This document shows, piece after piece, positions 10,300 through 22,553 of a stretch of 64,000 nucleotides of DNA; the stretch's first letter is position 1; every line of letters starts with the position of its first letter. The position numbers and the translations under genes were made by a program. This DNA comes from Letharia columbiana (taxonomy: Eukaryota > Ascomycota > Lecanoromycetes > Lecanorales > Parmeliaceae). Below the pieces are notes generated by a model that did no database searches, was not told where the DNA came from, and saw only the letters and a list, made by a program, of their open reading frames with translations. The stretch spans positions 310,001-374,000 of the forward strand of contig NW_023501039.1 of the NCBI RefSeq assembly GCF_014066305.1, in the 5' to 3' direction.

Positions 10300-11415
10300 T
10301 TTTCGCAGTGAAGCAGTAATCAGAGCGACAGAGCGGGCAAATTGCCTATGAGTCTAGATATGAGTTGCACAGATGGAAACTGGGGAGTATTTAAGCTAGA
10401 TTTTCCCGCCGTGCGGCCGAACATGGCATAGCTTCGCAGCTTTGTAACAAAGGCTAAGAAAAGACACAGCCGCCAGCCTCGCCGTATCTTTATAAGTGGG
10501 ATTGTACACAGCCGCTGACTCTCCCATCTAGGCAAGTGCTACCACAATCCATGTAAAGTCCAGAGGCCAGAATTGAATCTAACGAGCCGCCATGTAAAAG
10601 TGAAACCTTCTGACCGATAGCAATCCGGTGACTAGTCGATGTAGGAGCACTCGTTACAAAGTCAATGGACATTTGACGAATGTGCCACGCAAATGCGAAA
10701 GCCTAACCCTCTTCTTCGACATTCTTTGGACTTGAGAATATGCGCTTTGCGAGCAACGTCGACAATGGGCAAGCTGTGACGCATTTGAGACAATGACCAA
10801 ACTTCAAGAAGCTTTTTACGTCTGAAACTGGCTTTGGGGCAAAGCGGTGTATTGTGGATTGGTAGGCTCGTAGAACAGGGAGATATGCATGATCGACACA
10901 TTAATGAATCTTGGTCGGGCGTATCGAAAATGTTACCTTTTGACGCCAATTGAGCCGTAGGTTTGTTTGTATGAGGGAGCATGGCATGGCGTGCATTAGT
11001 GCGGAATGGAGGTGTGCTGGATTATCGGTAGCGCTTTGAATTAAATTTTTAGAACCCCCTGCATCGTGAATTTTGTCACATGCGGAGCCATACCTCCGTA
11101 CGGCGTTCTGCATACTATACCGTACGCCGAGGCTGAACCTAAAATCTACTAAATGAGTAAACCTTCAGCCTCGTCTTTGAACAGTAACCGCCGAGAGTAC
11201 CAAATTTCAGGTAAGGATTTTGTTCCATGTCGGCGGTTATCGGATACATTCAGTCAAGCAAAAGCTTAAGATGCACCTTGAAGACAACGCGCACTAGCCT
11301 CTGGCTTGGCGGCAGCCAAATGCACCTCGCCATCATGCTAGCCGAATACTCAGCGTAAATCCACGCTATGATCGTGGTGGGTGTGTCTCTAGATATGACT
11401 GAGAAGACTGATTGA
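10300..11415. other. Upstream region of the NLR gene with paired inverted repeats
   Basis: Normal-composition intergenic DNA upstream of the NLR start. Short minus-strand frames here have no recognisable motif. It contains two inverted repeats, listed separately. The NLR promoter should lie in the part next to 10300, but I see no specific element that I can defend. Confidence 0.5.
11128..11239. repeat. Two adjacent inverted repeats
   Basis: First pair: CGAGGCTGAA (11128-11137) and TTCAGCCTCG (11164-11173), perfect 10-bp arms with a 26-base loop. Second pair: TAACCGCCGA (11185-11194) and TCGGCGGTTA (11230-11239), perfect 10-bp arms. Possible roles include a decayed small inverted-repeat element or binding sites; CCG/CGG half-sites resemble those of Zn2Cys6 regulators, but that is only a suggestion. 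Confidence 0.6.
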
Positions 11416-11661
11416 TTGATTGATTCATACTCTACCGGGCACCCTACGCAGAGGGTTTTACGGGCGATAAAGGCCCAGCCGGACGCATCGCTCCCGGGAT
11501 TGCCAGCCTCGGATTATACTAGCGTTCTACCTACATATTACGCAAAGCGGGGTACGAGTGTAAGGTACATAGCCAACAAGCTCCGCTTCATCTTTTCGAA
11601 ACCACATCTTGACAAAATCCTGATTACACTTCGATCATTGGACGACGACACTGAATGTTGA
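11416..11661 (+). pseudogene. Possible remnant of a STAND-protein N-terminal helical segment
   Basis: An 81-codon frame whose C-terminal part, KLRFIFSKPHLDKILITLRS, resembles the amphipathic helical segment preceding NACHT in many fungal STAND proteins. The rest is featureless and no ATPase domain follows. It could equally be chance. It has no visible start context or introns. Confidence 0.25.
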
Positions 11662-12190
11662 AGATGCAATAAAGTCATGTTCAACTCTTAAACGCGCGGG
11701 TTGCTCTGAGCGGGAGCCACAAAATGCCAGGGGCGGACACGGCTCACAGCGACTTGCTTTAGCTTAGACATGGAAACCCGGAGATCCATGACTGCGCCCT
11801 GCGAGTTGAGAGTACATATGAGTCATAGACCCTCAGCTATTTGTGGATCCAATTGCTCGCAAAATTATGGTAACCAATCACATTCTAGAAACGTCCATCT
11901 TACAAATGCATGCGCGATGCTACTTTCTACCGTTCTGCCTTTTACTACGCTCCATGTCTGTGCCAATACTGGCTTCATCCACTTACTATTTATATATTGG
12001 AAATTTTATGTAACTGACGGTCAAAACAGGAGCCTTTTTTTCCGGGTCAAACACATGCCTACTTATTTTACCATCTTTTCGCTTCTGCTATCCTTATTCT
12101 TTCCCCTTTCGATCATAGCATATACACATCAAGATGCTATAGAACCTTCAGTGTCTTATAGCAACTATCGATCGATATTTTTATCTTAGC
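11662..12190. other. Right edge of gene island 1, no gene recognised
   Basis: Composition falls toward AT-rich from about 11950 and the RIP-mutated zone starts near 12190. A 139-codon frame at 11770-12189 has no domain-like sequence and ends at the boundary; I treat it as chance. Confidence 0.4.
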
Positions 12191-13497
12191 TTTCTTAACG
12201 TCGCTATCGTTATTATTATCTATACTATTAAAGATATTTTATATAATATAAAATTTCTTAATACTTATATATATTTCGAAGTCTCGACTAAACTAGATCT
12301 CTCGTTTAACGATTTCTTTATTTTTAAGTTATATAAAATCTTATAAATAGTATAATTAAAGTCTTTAAATAGTATATTAATAGATAACGAGTATAAGACT
12401 TTCTAAGCTCGAGTTAACTTAAAGGTCGATATATTAAATTTATATATATAATCTCTATTATATTAAAAGACTATTATTTATAATTAGTCGATCGATAAGT
12501 ATAATAGCTTTTATTTCTATAAATAATTAATATAATATCTACGTAATATTATCGCGCTAACTAATCTATCTTTTTTATTACGCTTTTATCTTTACTACGT
12601 AAGATATTTTCTATTTTTTCTATTAATTTAATAATAACATTCTTAGTAAAGAATAAGTAAAAAAAATTAATTAAAACGAGTATTAATATATCTTATCTTT
12701 CTTATACTCTTATACTTTAATTTTAAATCGTTTCTCTATACGCTATATAACGAAGCGAGATAAAGCGAGATTCAAGATATAAGATCTTATCTCGCTTCGA
12801 GACGAGATTTTAACGAAATAAAATAAATTTAAAATAAGATTTTTCTTCGAATAACGAAGTATATTCTATTATCTCGTTAAGACTATTAATTAAATTAGAG
12901 ATTTTTAGAGTAACTCCGTAGGAATATTTAAAGTATAGAATTTTTAGATTTCTTAGTTCTTACTATAAAATATTCGATTACTCTAAATACCTTATTATTA
13001 AATAAGTTTAATTTCTATAAATTTTTTAGAAATTCGTTTATTAGCCCTAGCTCTAATAGTTATTAATTCTATATCTTTAAATATTTTCTAGTCTCTATAA
13101 ATATTGATATAATTATCTTTACTCTAATTCTTATAATTATATAATTTACTCTTCTTATCTTATATATAGAATTAATTAATAATAAGATCTATATCTTATT
13201 ATAATTATTTAATTTTCGAATTATAAATTTTTTAGATATTAGAGAGAATAACGATAAGAGTAATAATAGAGATAACGATAAGAGTAACGATAAGAGTAAC
13301 GATAAGCTTTCTCTTTCTTATTATAGCGTGTTAAAAGAATATAAACGTATAGAAGATAGATAGAAAGAATAGAAAGATCTAAATAATATACTCGAAATTT
13401 ATTTAAAATAGTTATATAAAGTATTTATAAATATTCGAATATTCGAATATTTCAAAATTCTATAATAACTATACTTTTTCGGCGGTTATTCTCGAAG
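12191..13497. other. RIP-mutated AT-rich DNA, unassigned
   Basis: No open frame and no match I could make to the families elsewhere in the window. It contains a short 12-bp tandem stretch (AGAGTAACGATA-like units near 13255-13305) and weak inverted repeats around 12890-12990. Confidence 0.4.
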
Positions 13498-13586
13498 GTA
13501 AAATCGTCGAAGTTTCGAAGTTTTAGTAATTCGCTATTAAAATCTAATAGCGAATTACTAAAACTCCGATAGTTTAACGATTTTAC
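13498..13586. repeat. Foldback (palindromic) element with 42-base arms
   Basis: Arm 13498-13539 pairs with 13545-13586 around a 5-base loop (AAATC). The outer 10 bases and inner 20 bases of each arm match perfectly, with a mismatched middle. Pairing may extend weakly outward, since both outer flanks contain a TATAATAA-like block. It looks like the core of a small inverted-repeat transposon decayed by RIP. Confidence 0.7.
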
Positions 13587-13916
13587 GGGAAAAAAGTTAC
13601 TTTAAAAATCTCTAATATAGTTTATATTATTATAGTAGTCGAAAAGATATAATATTTAATATAAGATATAGATAATTTTCGAGATATTATTCTAAAAGAT
13701 ATAGAATATTTCTAATTTTACTCGATATATTATATATGAATTATCGTATTTTAAAATTATCTTATATAAAATAGATTAATCTTATTATAGAGCTTTAAGA
13801 ATTATAAGATTCTATAAATAGATTATAAAGATATAATTTTTTAAAGAAAAGAAGTAAAAGTTAAAAAATTCTAAGTTTAAAATTTTTTATATCTTTTCGA
13901 TTAGTATTATATATTA

Positions 13917-14499
13917 TTAGTATATATAAAAGAATAAGATAGAATTAATCTAAAAAATCTTAAATTTATATATATAGTTAATTATAAATTTAGAGTAATT
14001 ACGCTCTTTAATTAGATCGACTAAGTTAGCTCGCTAGTTCTCTCGAGATCTCTTATTAAAAATAAGATATACGTTATTTATAATAGAAATAACTTTTTTA
14101 TTTTCTATTAAAATTTTAAGATTTTTTTTTTAAATTATAGAGCGTTATTTACGCTTTTCAATTTTTTAAGAATTCTAAAATTTAGTCTTATAATTATTAA
14201 TAAGTAAGAAATCTAAATATCGCTTATTAAAGTTCGCTCGATAGCTCTAATTAAAAAATAAGTAAATATTATTTAATTTTAAAATAACTTTTTTATTTTC
14301 TATTAAAAACTTTCGATTTCTTTTTAATTATATAGCGTAATTTATATATTTTAATTATTTAAGAATTTAAAAATTTAATCTTATAATTATTTAAAGATAA
14401 AGAATTTAAAGACTTCTTATTAAAGTTCGCTTATTAAATTTACTCGATAGCTCTAATTAAAAACATAGGTTATAAATTTAATTTATAGATCTAAACTCG
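13917..14499 (-). mobile_element. S1: short Helitron-like non-autonomous element
   Basis: Left end TTAGTATATATAAAAGAATA and right end CTCG are the reverse complements of the S-family ends (CRAG...CTAA). The interior carries a duplicated central block (near 14082 and 14280). It is RIP-mutated. It sits between T on the left and T on the right in this orientation, equivalent to A|CGAG...CTAA|T. Confidence 0.65.
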
Positions 14500-14574
14500 T
14501 TTTTAATAAATATATAAGTTTAAATATTTATAAATAAAATTTATAAACTATAATTTTGAAATTAGACTCGACTC

Positions 14575-14896
14575 GAAGAGCGATCTTTAATAGCGATCTT
14601 TAATAAGCGATATTTGAATTTCTTATCTTTAAATAACTATAAGACTAAATTCTAAGATTTTAAGCTCGTTAAATAGCGTAAATTAAGCTCTATAACTAAG
14701 AGATATAATTAAGAAAGTCTAATTAAGAAAGATAAACTTATTTTAAGAGATAGTTTAATAGAGAGAGAAAATTTAATTATAAACGTTAATTTATTTATTC
14801 GCGATATCTAATTAAAAAGCGTAGCGAATTCGAATTTATAATTAACTATATATATAAATTTAAGATTTTTTAACTTAACTCTATTTTATTTTATAA
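14575..14896 (+). mobile_element. S2: partial S-family copy
   Basis: Forward-oriented, diverged copy sharing the AAGCGTAGCGAATTC block and the 3' terminal region with S5 and S6. The 5' end is not recognisable. It lies head-to-head with the neighbouring reverse copy S3. Confidence 0.5.
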
Positions 14897-14909
14897 TATT
14901 TATTAATAA

Positions 14910-15328
14910 TTAGTATATATAAAAGAATAAGATAGAACTAAGCTAGAAAATCTTAAATTTATATATATAGCCAATTATAAATTTAGAGTTACTACGCTCT
15001 TTAATTAAATCGACTAAGTTATCGCGGATAAATAAATTAGCGTTCGTAATTATTAAAATCTCTTAACCTACTTTTAATCCTTTAAAAACTTTACTATTTT
15101 CTATTAAAATTTTAAGATTATTTTTTTAAATTATAAAGCGTAGATTACGCTTTTAAATACTTTAAAAATTTCGAAATTTGATTTTATAATTATTAAAAGA
15201 TAAGGTATTTAAATATCGCTTATTAAAGATTATATTAAAGATCGCTTATTAAAGACCGCTTATTAAATTTACTCGATAGCCCTAATTAAAAAAAACGGAT
15301 ATGAATTTAATTTATAGGCCTTTACTCG
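14910..15328 (-). mobile_element. S3: short Helitron-like element, 419 bp
   Basis: Complete by the end criteria: TTAG at 14910 and CTCG ending at 15328, flanked by A and T in the element orientation. Contains the hairpin remnant next to the GGCCTTTACTCG end. RIP-mutated. Confidence 0.7.
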
Positions 15329-16791
15329 TTATATATATAAAAATATCTTATTATTTAAAACTATTAATATAGTTTATTAAGAAATTTTTTTATTATATAA
15401 TAATATATATTTTTATAGCTATAGAGAATTCTAATTATCTTTCTAATTATTATTAATTTTATCTCTATTTTAAAATTATATAATTAACTTATTAAGAGTT
15501 TAAATTGAAATAATTTATATTCTTATAGAGAAACTTAAATTATATAAGTATATTAGCGATATTCTTATATATTAATTTAATATTAATAAGCTTAAAATCT
15601 TCTTATATCTTTTCGCTTATCTTATTAAATATAAATCTATATCTTATTATACTATAAAACTTAAGCTATTATCTAATTAATTTTAATAATAAAATCTATT
15701 TTTTTTCTTAAACGTTTATATAGTATAATTTTTAAGAATTATATATTCTATTTTAATAAAAAAATATAAGAGAAGAAGATAATATACTTTCTTAAAGTTT
15801 ATAATTTATTAAAATTCGAGTTACGTAACTCTTAACGATTACGTAATATAATTATATAATACGTCTTAGCGTATTTATATTAGATCGCTCTTTTACTTAT
15901 AGTAACTCTATAGTTAATAAAATTAAATATTTTATCTTTATATTTTAATAGATTATAAGCTTAAATTATACTTAATAACTATTTAAGTAATAATATAATC
16001 TATCGCTATAATTATAATTATTTTTAAAAATTTTAAATCTCTAACGAGAACTTAATTAGAGAATATTTAATTTTTTAATTTTTATAATAATTCGATAAAG
16101 ACGTTCTTCTCTATATCGATAGCTTTTAAAATTATATTAATTTATTCTTTTATTAATAAATCTATATTTTTATATAAAGTATTATTATCGCTAAAATAAT
16201 TTTTAATTTTTAATTATATATAAATATCTATTTTCTTTTTAAATTTTATTTATTAATAATTTAAAATATTTATATTCTTAAATATAAGAATTTTCGATAA
16301 TAATATTATTATTTCTTTTAATAAAGAAAGAATTACGCTAATTATTCGAGAGAATAGAGTTTTTATAATTATTATTAATTTTATCAATCTCTTTTTTACT
16401 TCTTAGACTTAATATATTATTAATAACCCGAAGATTTATATCTGATACTTATAGAAAAATAGTTAAATATTAAAAAATATTAAAAGATTATTTTAAAATT
16501 TAAAATTCTAGATATATAGAGATTAAATATTTTAGATTAAATATCTTATGAATTTTAGTGAATTTTAAGAAAGTAATAGCTATAGAGAATTATATATAGA
16601 ATTCTTAAATAATTTCTTTTTATCTATTACTCTTATATTAAGATTAAAATTAAAAATTTTAATATTTAATTTAATAATTCTATTATATATTTCGAATATA
16701 TTATTTAATTTATTAATTATTTCTTAGATAATCTAATATAGATTTAAAATTATTTTATTTATTTTTATTTAAATAATTTTATATATAATAA
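15329..16791 (-). mobile_element. Family B retrotransposon fragment, RIP-mutated
   Basis: Reverse-oriented family B interior. The block around 16090-16180 corresponds to the reverse complement of about 41640-41720 in the complete copy. It continues across S4 into 17209-18406, which carries the gag part. Confidence 0.65.
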
Positions 16792-17208
16792 TTAGTATAT
16801 ATAATAGAATAAGATAGAGCTAAGCTTAAAAATCTTAAATTTATATATATAGTTAATTATTAATTCGAGGTTATTATATCTTTTAGCTAGATCGGCTAAC
16901 TTATCGCGGGTAAATAAATTAGCGTTCGTAATTATTAAAATCTCGCCTTCTCGCGCTTTTCTTATTAAAAAAATAGGCGTATATTATTAACATATAGAAT
17001 AACTTTTTTGTTTTCTATTAAAATTTTGAGATTTTTTTAAAAATTTAAAGCGCTATTTACGCGTTTCGAATTTTTAAGAATTTTAAAATTTAGTCTTATA
17101 ATTTAAATATCGCTTATTAAAGTTCGCTTATTAAAGATTACTTATCTACTTACTCGATAGCCCTAATTAAAAAAATAATTATAAATTTAATTTATAAGCC
17201 TTTACTCG
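16792..17208 (-). mobile_element. S4: short Helitron-like element, 417 bp
   Basis: TTAG at 16792 and CTCG ending at 17208; almost the same length as S3 and S6. Inserted into the family B fragment. Somewhat less RIP-mutated than its surroundings. Confidence 0.7.
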
Positions 17209-18406
17209 TTTTATAATAATTTTATAATAATTTTATATATAATCAATTTTCTTAAATTTAATAAAGAAGATTATAATACTTTATCTAAATTTCGCTTTAA
17301 GATATTAATATTAGCTATTTTACTTTTAATTATTAATATTATAAAAATTTAAAAAATCTAAATTTCATTTATTTAATTTTATATTCTTTACGCGATTTAT
17401 TATAAAAATATAATATAAGTTTTAATAGATATTATTAAGAGAAATACTCGACTAATAAGATATAATCTCTATATCTTTTTATCGAAATTTTTAAAATTAG
17501 CTAATATATAAAATTATTACTTTTTATATTTTAAATTTTTTTTAAATTTTTTTTTTTTATAAGTTTTATAATATTAATATAATATCTATTATATAAATCT
17601 TAATATCTCTTATTAATTTTCTATTTATAAAATAATTAACTATTAATATTATTTAGTTAAGTAATAATTATTAATATTTTTATTTTTATTTAAACGATAT
17701 TCTAATTAAATTCTTTATTTTAATATTAAAGTATTTTAATATTATAGCTAATAGTTTAAAAGCTTTTTATTAAAAAATTTAATTTATTATATTAAATATT
17801 AGAAGTTTTAATAATATTTTTTATAAAATCTTATAAATTAATAATAAAGATAAAGATTATAATTAACTCTTTTTCGATAATATTTATAAATTATACTTCG
17901 ATAATATATCTTCTAAAAATAAAATATTTTCTTTTATATTATATAAATAATCTAGCTTCTTTAATATTTAAGATTATCTAATTAAAGTTTTTAAATTCTT
18001 TTAAATAATAATATATTTATAATTTACTTATAATTATTTAATTTTAAATATTCTTTAATTTTAAATATTATTTAAATTTAGAATTAAGAGATTTATAGCT
18101 AATATTAAGCTAGTAAAAATATAAAAAAGATTTAATCTAGAATCTATTTCTTTTAATATATTAAAGATTTTTTTTTAGTTTTTTTTTAATCTAATTTCAT
18201 TAGTCTTTATATAAATAATCTTTTTTTAAATAATTCTTTAAATCGTAAGCTTCTTTAGCTATAAGTATTAACTTCTTAATAATATACTTTCTTTTTAATT
18301 ATATATTTAATATAATTAATAAATAAATCGCTATTATTTTAAAAGAAAGATAAATAATATTATATTAAAGACTTAATAATATATATATTAACTTTTTATT
18401 ATAATA
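17209..18406 (-). mobile_element. Family B gag region and LTR start, RIP-mutated
   Basis: Parallel to window positions 1-1200: the same order of blocks from the TTTATAATAATTTTATATAT region to the LTR. The LTR is interrupted at 18406 by S5 and E' and resumes at 20939. Confidence 0.75.
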
Positions 18407-19016
18407 CGAGTAAAGGCCTATGAATTAAATTCATAATCATTTTTTTTAATTAGGGCTGTCGAGTAAATTTAATAAGCGAACTTTTAATAGACGATATTTA
18501 AATTCGTTACCTTTAAATATTCATAAGACTTAATTTAGTAATTCTTTTTTTATCTAAAAGCCCACATTTCGTTCTATCTTTTTTAAAAAAAAAATCTTAA
18601 AATTTTAATAGAAAACGAAAAAGTTATTCTAAAATTAAATAATGTATACCTGTTTTTTAATCAGGGCTGTCCCACTCCGGCTGTCCGCGATCTTTGATGA
18701 GCGAACTTTGATAAGCGATATTTGAATTCCTTACGCTTTAATAATTATAAGATTAAATTTCAAAATTCTTAAAAATTCGAAAAGCACAAATAGCGCTTTA
18801 AAATTTAAAAAAGAAATCTCAAAATTTTAATAGAAAACAAAAAAGTTATTCTATGTGTTAATAATATATATCTATTTTTTTAATAATTATAGACGCTAAT
18901 TTATTTACCCGCGGTGTTTAATTAAAAAGCGTAGATCTAACGAATTTATAATTAACTATATATACAAATTTAAGATTTTCTAGTTTAGCTCTATCTTATT
19001 CTTTTATATATACTAA
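18407..19016 (+). mobile_element. S5: Helitron-like element, 610 bp, partly unmutated
   Basis: Starts CGAGTAAAGGCC with the adjoining near-palindrome and ends TATATACTAA. An internal second start-like block near 18655 keeps CA and TG (ACTCCGGCTGTCCGCG), so it is less mutated than its host. It is followed directly by E' in the same orientation with no spacer. Confidence 0.7.
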
Positions 19017-20938
19017 TAAGTAAAGATCTATAAATTAAATTTATAAAGTTAAATTCTTTTAAGTTAAATCGAATTTTAGCCCTAGCTCTAAGTTAAATCG
19101 AACTCTAATTACTTACTATACGTTTTTAACTTACTTTTACTATTATAAAATTAATTTAATCTATATAATATATATATATATATATATAAAGAGAGACGCG
19201 CTAAAATCTAATTAGAAAGATATATTAAGTATAAAAAATTAATTCGTAATAATTATTTATAAAAAATAGAGAAAGGCTATATTCTTATAATAAGAAGTAT
19301 CGAAATATCGAAAAGAAATAAAGATAACGTGTTAATTAGTAATATAAATTCTATAATATCTTCTATCGTAGTAAAATTTTTCGAATAATAAAATAGCTAT
19401 TAAAGTAAGATATTAGACGATTTTAATTCGTTTAAATATATATTATTCGATATTTCTTCTATAGAGATCTAATTAGCTATAATTATCGTAGTAAAGACTT
19501 CTCTTATAACGTTATTATAATAATATATTATATTAATATAATAAGAATAATAGATTAAGTTATAGTAGTATTCTTCGCTTATTAAGTAATAATTTAATAT
19601 AGAATTATAGAGAGTATATAACGTAGAATCTTAAAGAGCTAAGTCGTATTCTTAGTATTAAGAGTCTTATTACCGCTTAGTTTCTTCGTAATATTCTCTA
19701 TAATATTCTTTATAGTATTCTTCGCATTTATCTATTATAGTTTCTTCTCTTACTTCTTAATATAATAAGAATAATAGACTAAGTTATAGTAGTATTCTTT
19801 ACTTACTAAGTAATAATTTAATATAAAATCGTAGAGAGTATATAATATAGAATCTTAAAGAGTTAAGCCGTATTCTTAATACTAAGAATCTTATTATCGC
19901 TTAGTTTCTCCGTAGTATTCTTTATATTTATTTATTATAATTCCTTCTCTTACTTCTTCTTTTATAGAGTATTAGATTAAATAATTAATTAAATAATTAA
20001 CTAAGTAAATAACTAATATAACGTGAAATCTTAAAGAGCTAAGCCGTATTCTTAATAATAATAATCTTATTATCGCTTAATTTCTTCGTAATATTCTTTA
20101 TATTTATCTATTATAATTTCTTCTCTTACTTCTTCTCTTATAGAGTATTAAATTAAGTAACTAGTTAAATAACTAATTAAGTAAATAATTAAGTAACTAG
20201 TTAACGATCTAACTAAGTAAATTATTAAGCTAATAAAATAGATAGTATTAATTAAGCGACTAGTTAAATATTATTAACTTAAGAGTATATAGAGAAAGAC
20301 GATACTCGTAAATCTATTTAGACTCTTTTTAATCTTTTAACGCGTTTATAAGTAATAATAGATAACTATTAAGCTCGCTTATAGCCTCGGTTACTAATAA
20401 TAGCGAATTCGTCGAGATATAGTCTAATTAAGAGCGTTAGTAGAGGCTTTAAAAGACGAGTAAAAGAAGTATATATATCTAAAGCGTTTAATAACGTTTT
20501 CGCGAGAGGTATCGAGAATAATTATATTTATATTAATAGAATTAATAGAATTAATAGAATAATAAAAGAATAATAATTATATAAATAGATAAAAGAATTA
20601 TTATTCGATTTCGAACGCGTTTAATATAACTATTATATTTAAATATCTATTTAATCTATTAATAGTAAGCTAAACTTTATTATTTTTATAACGTTAGAAA
20701 GCGTATACTAAGCTTTATAATTTACGAAATTATAAAGTAACTATATCTATCGTAAGCTAAGTATTTTAAAGTATAAGACTTCTATATATAAATTTTTAAT
20801 AAGAAGATATAAAAGAACTAGCGAGTTAACTTAGTCGATCTAACTAAAGAGCGTAATAACTCTAAATTAATAATTAAATATATATATAAGTTTAAGATTT
20901 TATAGCTTAGCCCTATCTTATTCTATTATATATATTAA
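19017..20938 (+). mobile_element. E': RIP-mutated copy of the long Helitron-like element E
   Basis: 1922 bp, colinear with the clean copy at 51925-54303. For example 19110-19240 corresponds to 52020-52140 and 20290-20640 to 53720-54000. Differences are mostly C to T and G to A, especially CA to TA and TG to TA. It is shorter because it has fewer units of the internal tandem array. It lies head-to-tail behind S5, and the pair sits precisely in a family B LTR. Confidence 0.8.
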
Positions 20939-21009
20939 TAAAGAGAATACTATTTATATAGAATAAATATAAATATAAGTTTTATAATAGAATAGAAAAA
21001 TTAAAAAAT
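20939..21009 (-). mobile_element. Family B LTR remainder
   Basis: Resumes TAAAGAGAATACTATTTATA, continuing the LTR broken at 18406. The uninterrupted LTR at 1187-1370 shows no bases gained or lost at the junction. It decays into the poly-A/T tract to the right. Confidence 0.7.
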
Positions 21010-21162
21010 CTTTTTAACCTAAATTTTATTTAATTTTAAATAAAAAAAAAAAAATAAAAATTATAATTTTTTTATAAAATTTTTAATTTAAAAAAAAAAA
21101 AAATTATATAATTTTTTTTATTTTTTTTATTTTTTTATTTTATTAAATTTTATATTTTTATA

Positions 21163-21193
<31 letters not shown>

Positions 21194-21275
21194 TTATTTT
21201 TTATTATTTTTTTATATAATTATTTTTTTTTTTTTTTTAAAAAAAATATTTTTTTTTTTTTTTTTTTTTTTTCTA
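21010..21275. repeat. Poly-A/poly-T tract
   Basis: About 265 bp composed almost wholly of long A runs followed by long T runs, with short TAT breaks. It differs from the mixed RIP-mutated sequence on its left because it also lacks G and C almost entirely. It lies just left of the boundary of gene island 2. Confidence 0.8.
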
Positions 21276-22553
21276 ATAGAAATAAAGAAGATACTTAGTC
21301 TTCGTTTAAGTAGAAGTATTAAGAGAAATAGATATAGCGATTAAGAGACTAAGGAATATATTAAGACTTTAGTATAACTTAACTTTTTTTCTTATCTGAG
21401 ACCTATACTAACGATAGCAGTGTTATTAAATGATTTTTTTACGGAGAGATTTCTATGCTACAGTTCGAATTTGGGTGTGGGGTGTGAAAGATCTCCAGTG
21501 CCAAGCATTCCAGACGTTTTTGAATACGCTAAATGGTGATCGAAGAAACTCTGACGCTAGAAACTTGATTTAGAACGATAGCCTTTCAAAAACAGCTGTT
21601 TATGGCATGCAAGGCTGTAAAAACCCATGGAAAAATGTGTGAAAATTTATGCAAAACCCATGGCAGAATGTGTCGAGTATGAAATTGAGAGATTATGTTG
21701 GCGGCTTCTTCAAGAGTTGGATGCATGATACGAACATGGCATCGAGTCTAAAATTTTATGATGCTACCTGCCATTCTAGGTGCCGTCGGATTTGAAGCAC
21801 TGTAGATCGGAATGCGTAGAGCTGACTGCATAATCCTAGGCTTGGAAGAAGTGTCGTGCTTTTCAGCCCTTCGTTTTAGCCAATCGGAACTTTGTCGCAA
21901 GTCGGCTGAAAGCTAATAGTGGGTAAACGTGCGTGATAATAAGGCTGTGGGGTTGAGTGTAGTCTAAAGTGGGCACGAAGATAGACCCGAGAGTGAATGG
22001 CTGGAACAAGTGACCGTCTGTCCGTAAAACTTAGGCATCTGGTGTCACACTCTCTTGCCCTGCAAGATTTTTTCTGGTCATAATTCAACCGCTATTTGGC
22101 ATTTTAACCGACACACACTCAAGAAATTGATGTTTCATTGTATTGTGTAGGTTGAAATACGAGCTAGAGATGTGCAAGACGTGCTGAAATGATGCTGGGA
22201 TTTTGGCCCTCGATACGCCTTCCAATTGAATTACTTACAAGGCATCTCAGCTGCGTGGCCCAGTCTCGCATTGAGCTCCCACTTTATCAAAATTGGAACC
22301 GCTTGCAACTTACCCCGAAAAAGTTTGCACTTTATGTCATCCTATCACCTGGCCTTCGTACGGCTAGAGCCAATCGACGATCACCGTTATGGCATGCTCC
22401 TGACGAGCTGACGCGAAGTCTCAGCCTTGATATGAGTTGGCATGTGCTCAGTCCGACTCCTCGAAATTATACGCTGTGCTGTATACCACCTTCGCGCCTC
22501 CAACATTGTACTGCGCTCTCATATCTCAGAGTCCTCACTATCACAAAATAATA
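21276..22553. other. Left edge of gene island 2 and leader of the adenylation gene
   Basis: Normal composition from about 21385. No recognisable protein-coding gene: the frames at 21876-22088 (-) and 22189-22551 (+) have no domain-like sequence. A short direct repeat (AAAACCCATGG followed by A-rich sequence and ATGTGT) occurs near 21620 and 21655. The pyrimidine-rich stretch just before 22554 fits a fungal 5' leader. Confidence 0.45.

Noticed and set aside
11770..12189. 139-codon frame at the right edge of island 1
   Set aside because: No domain signature; hydrophobic stretches come from the rising AT content.
22189..22551. 120-codon frame before the adenylation gene
   Set aside because: It lies in the expected leader or promoter and has no recognisable sequence.
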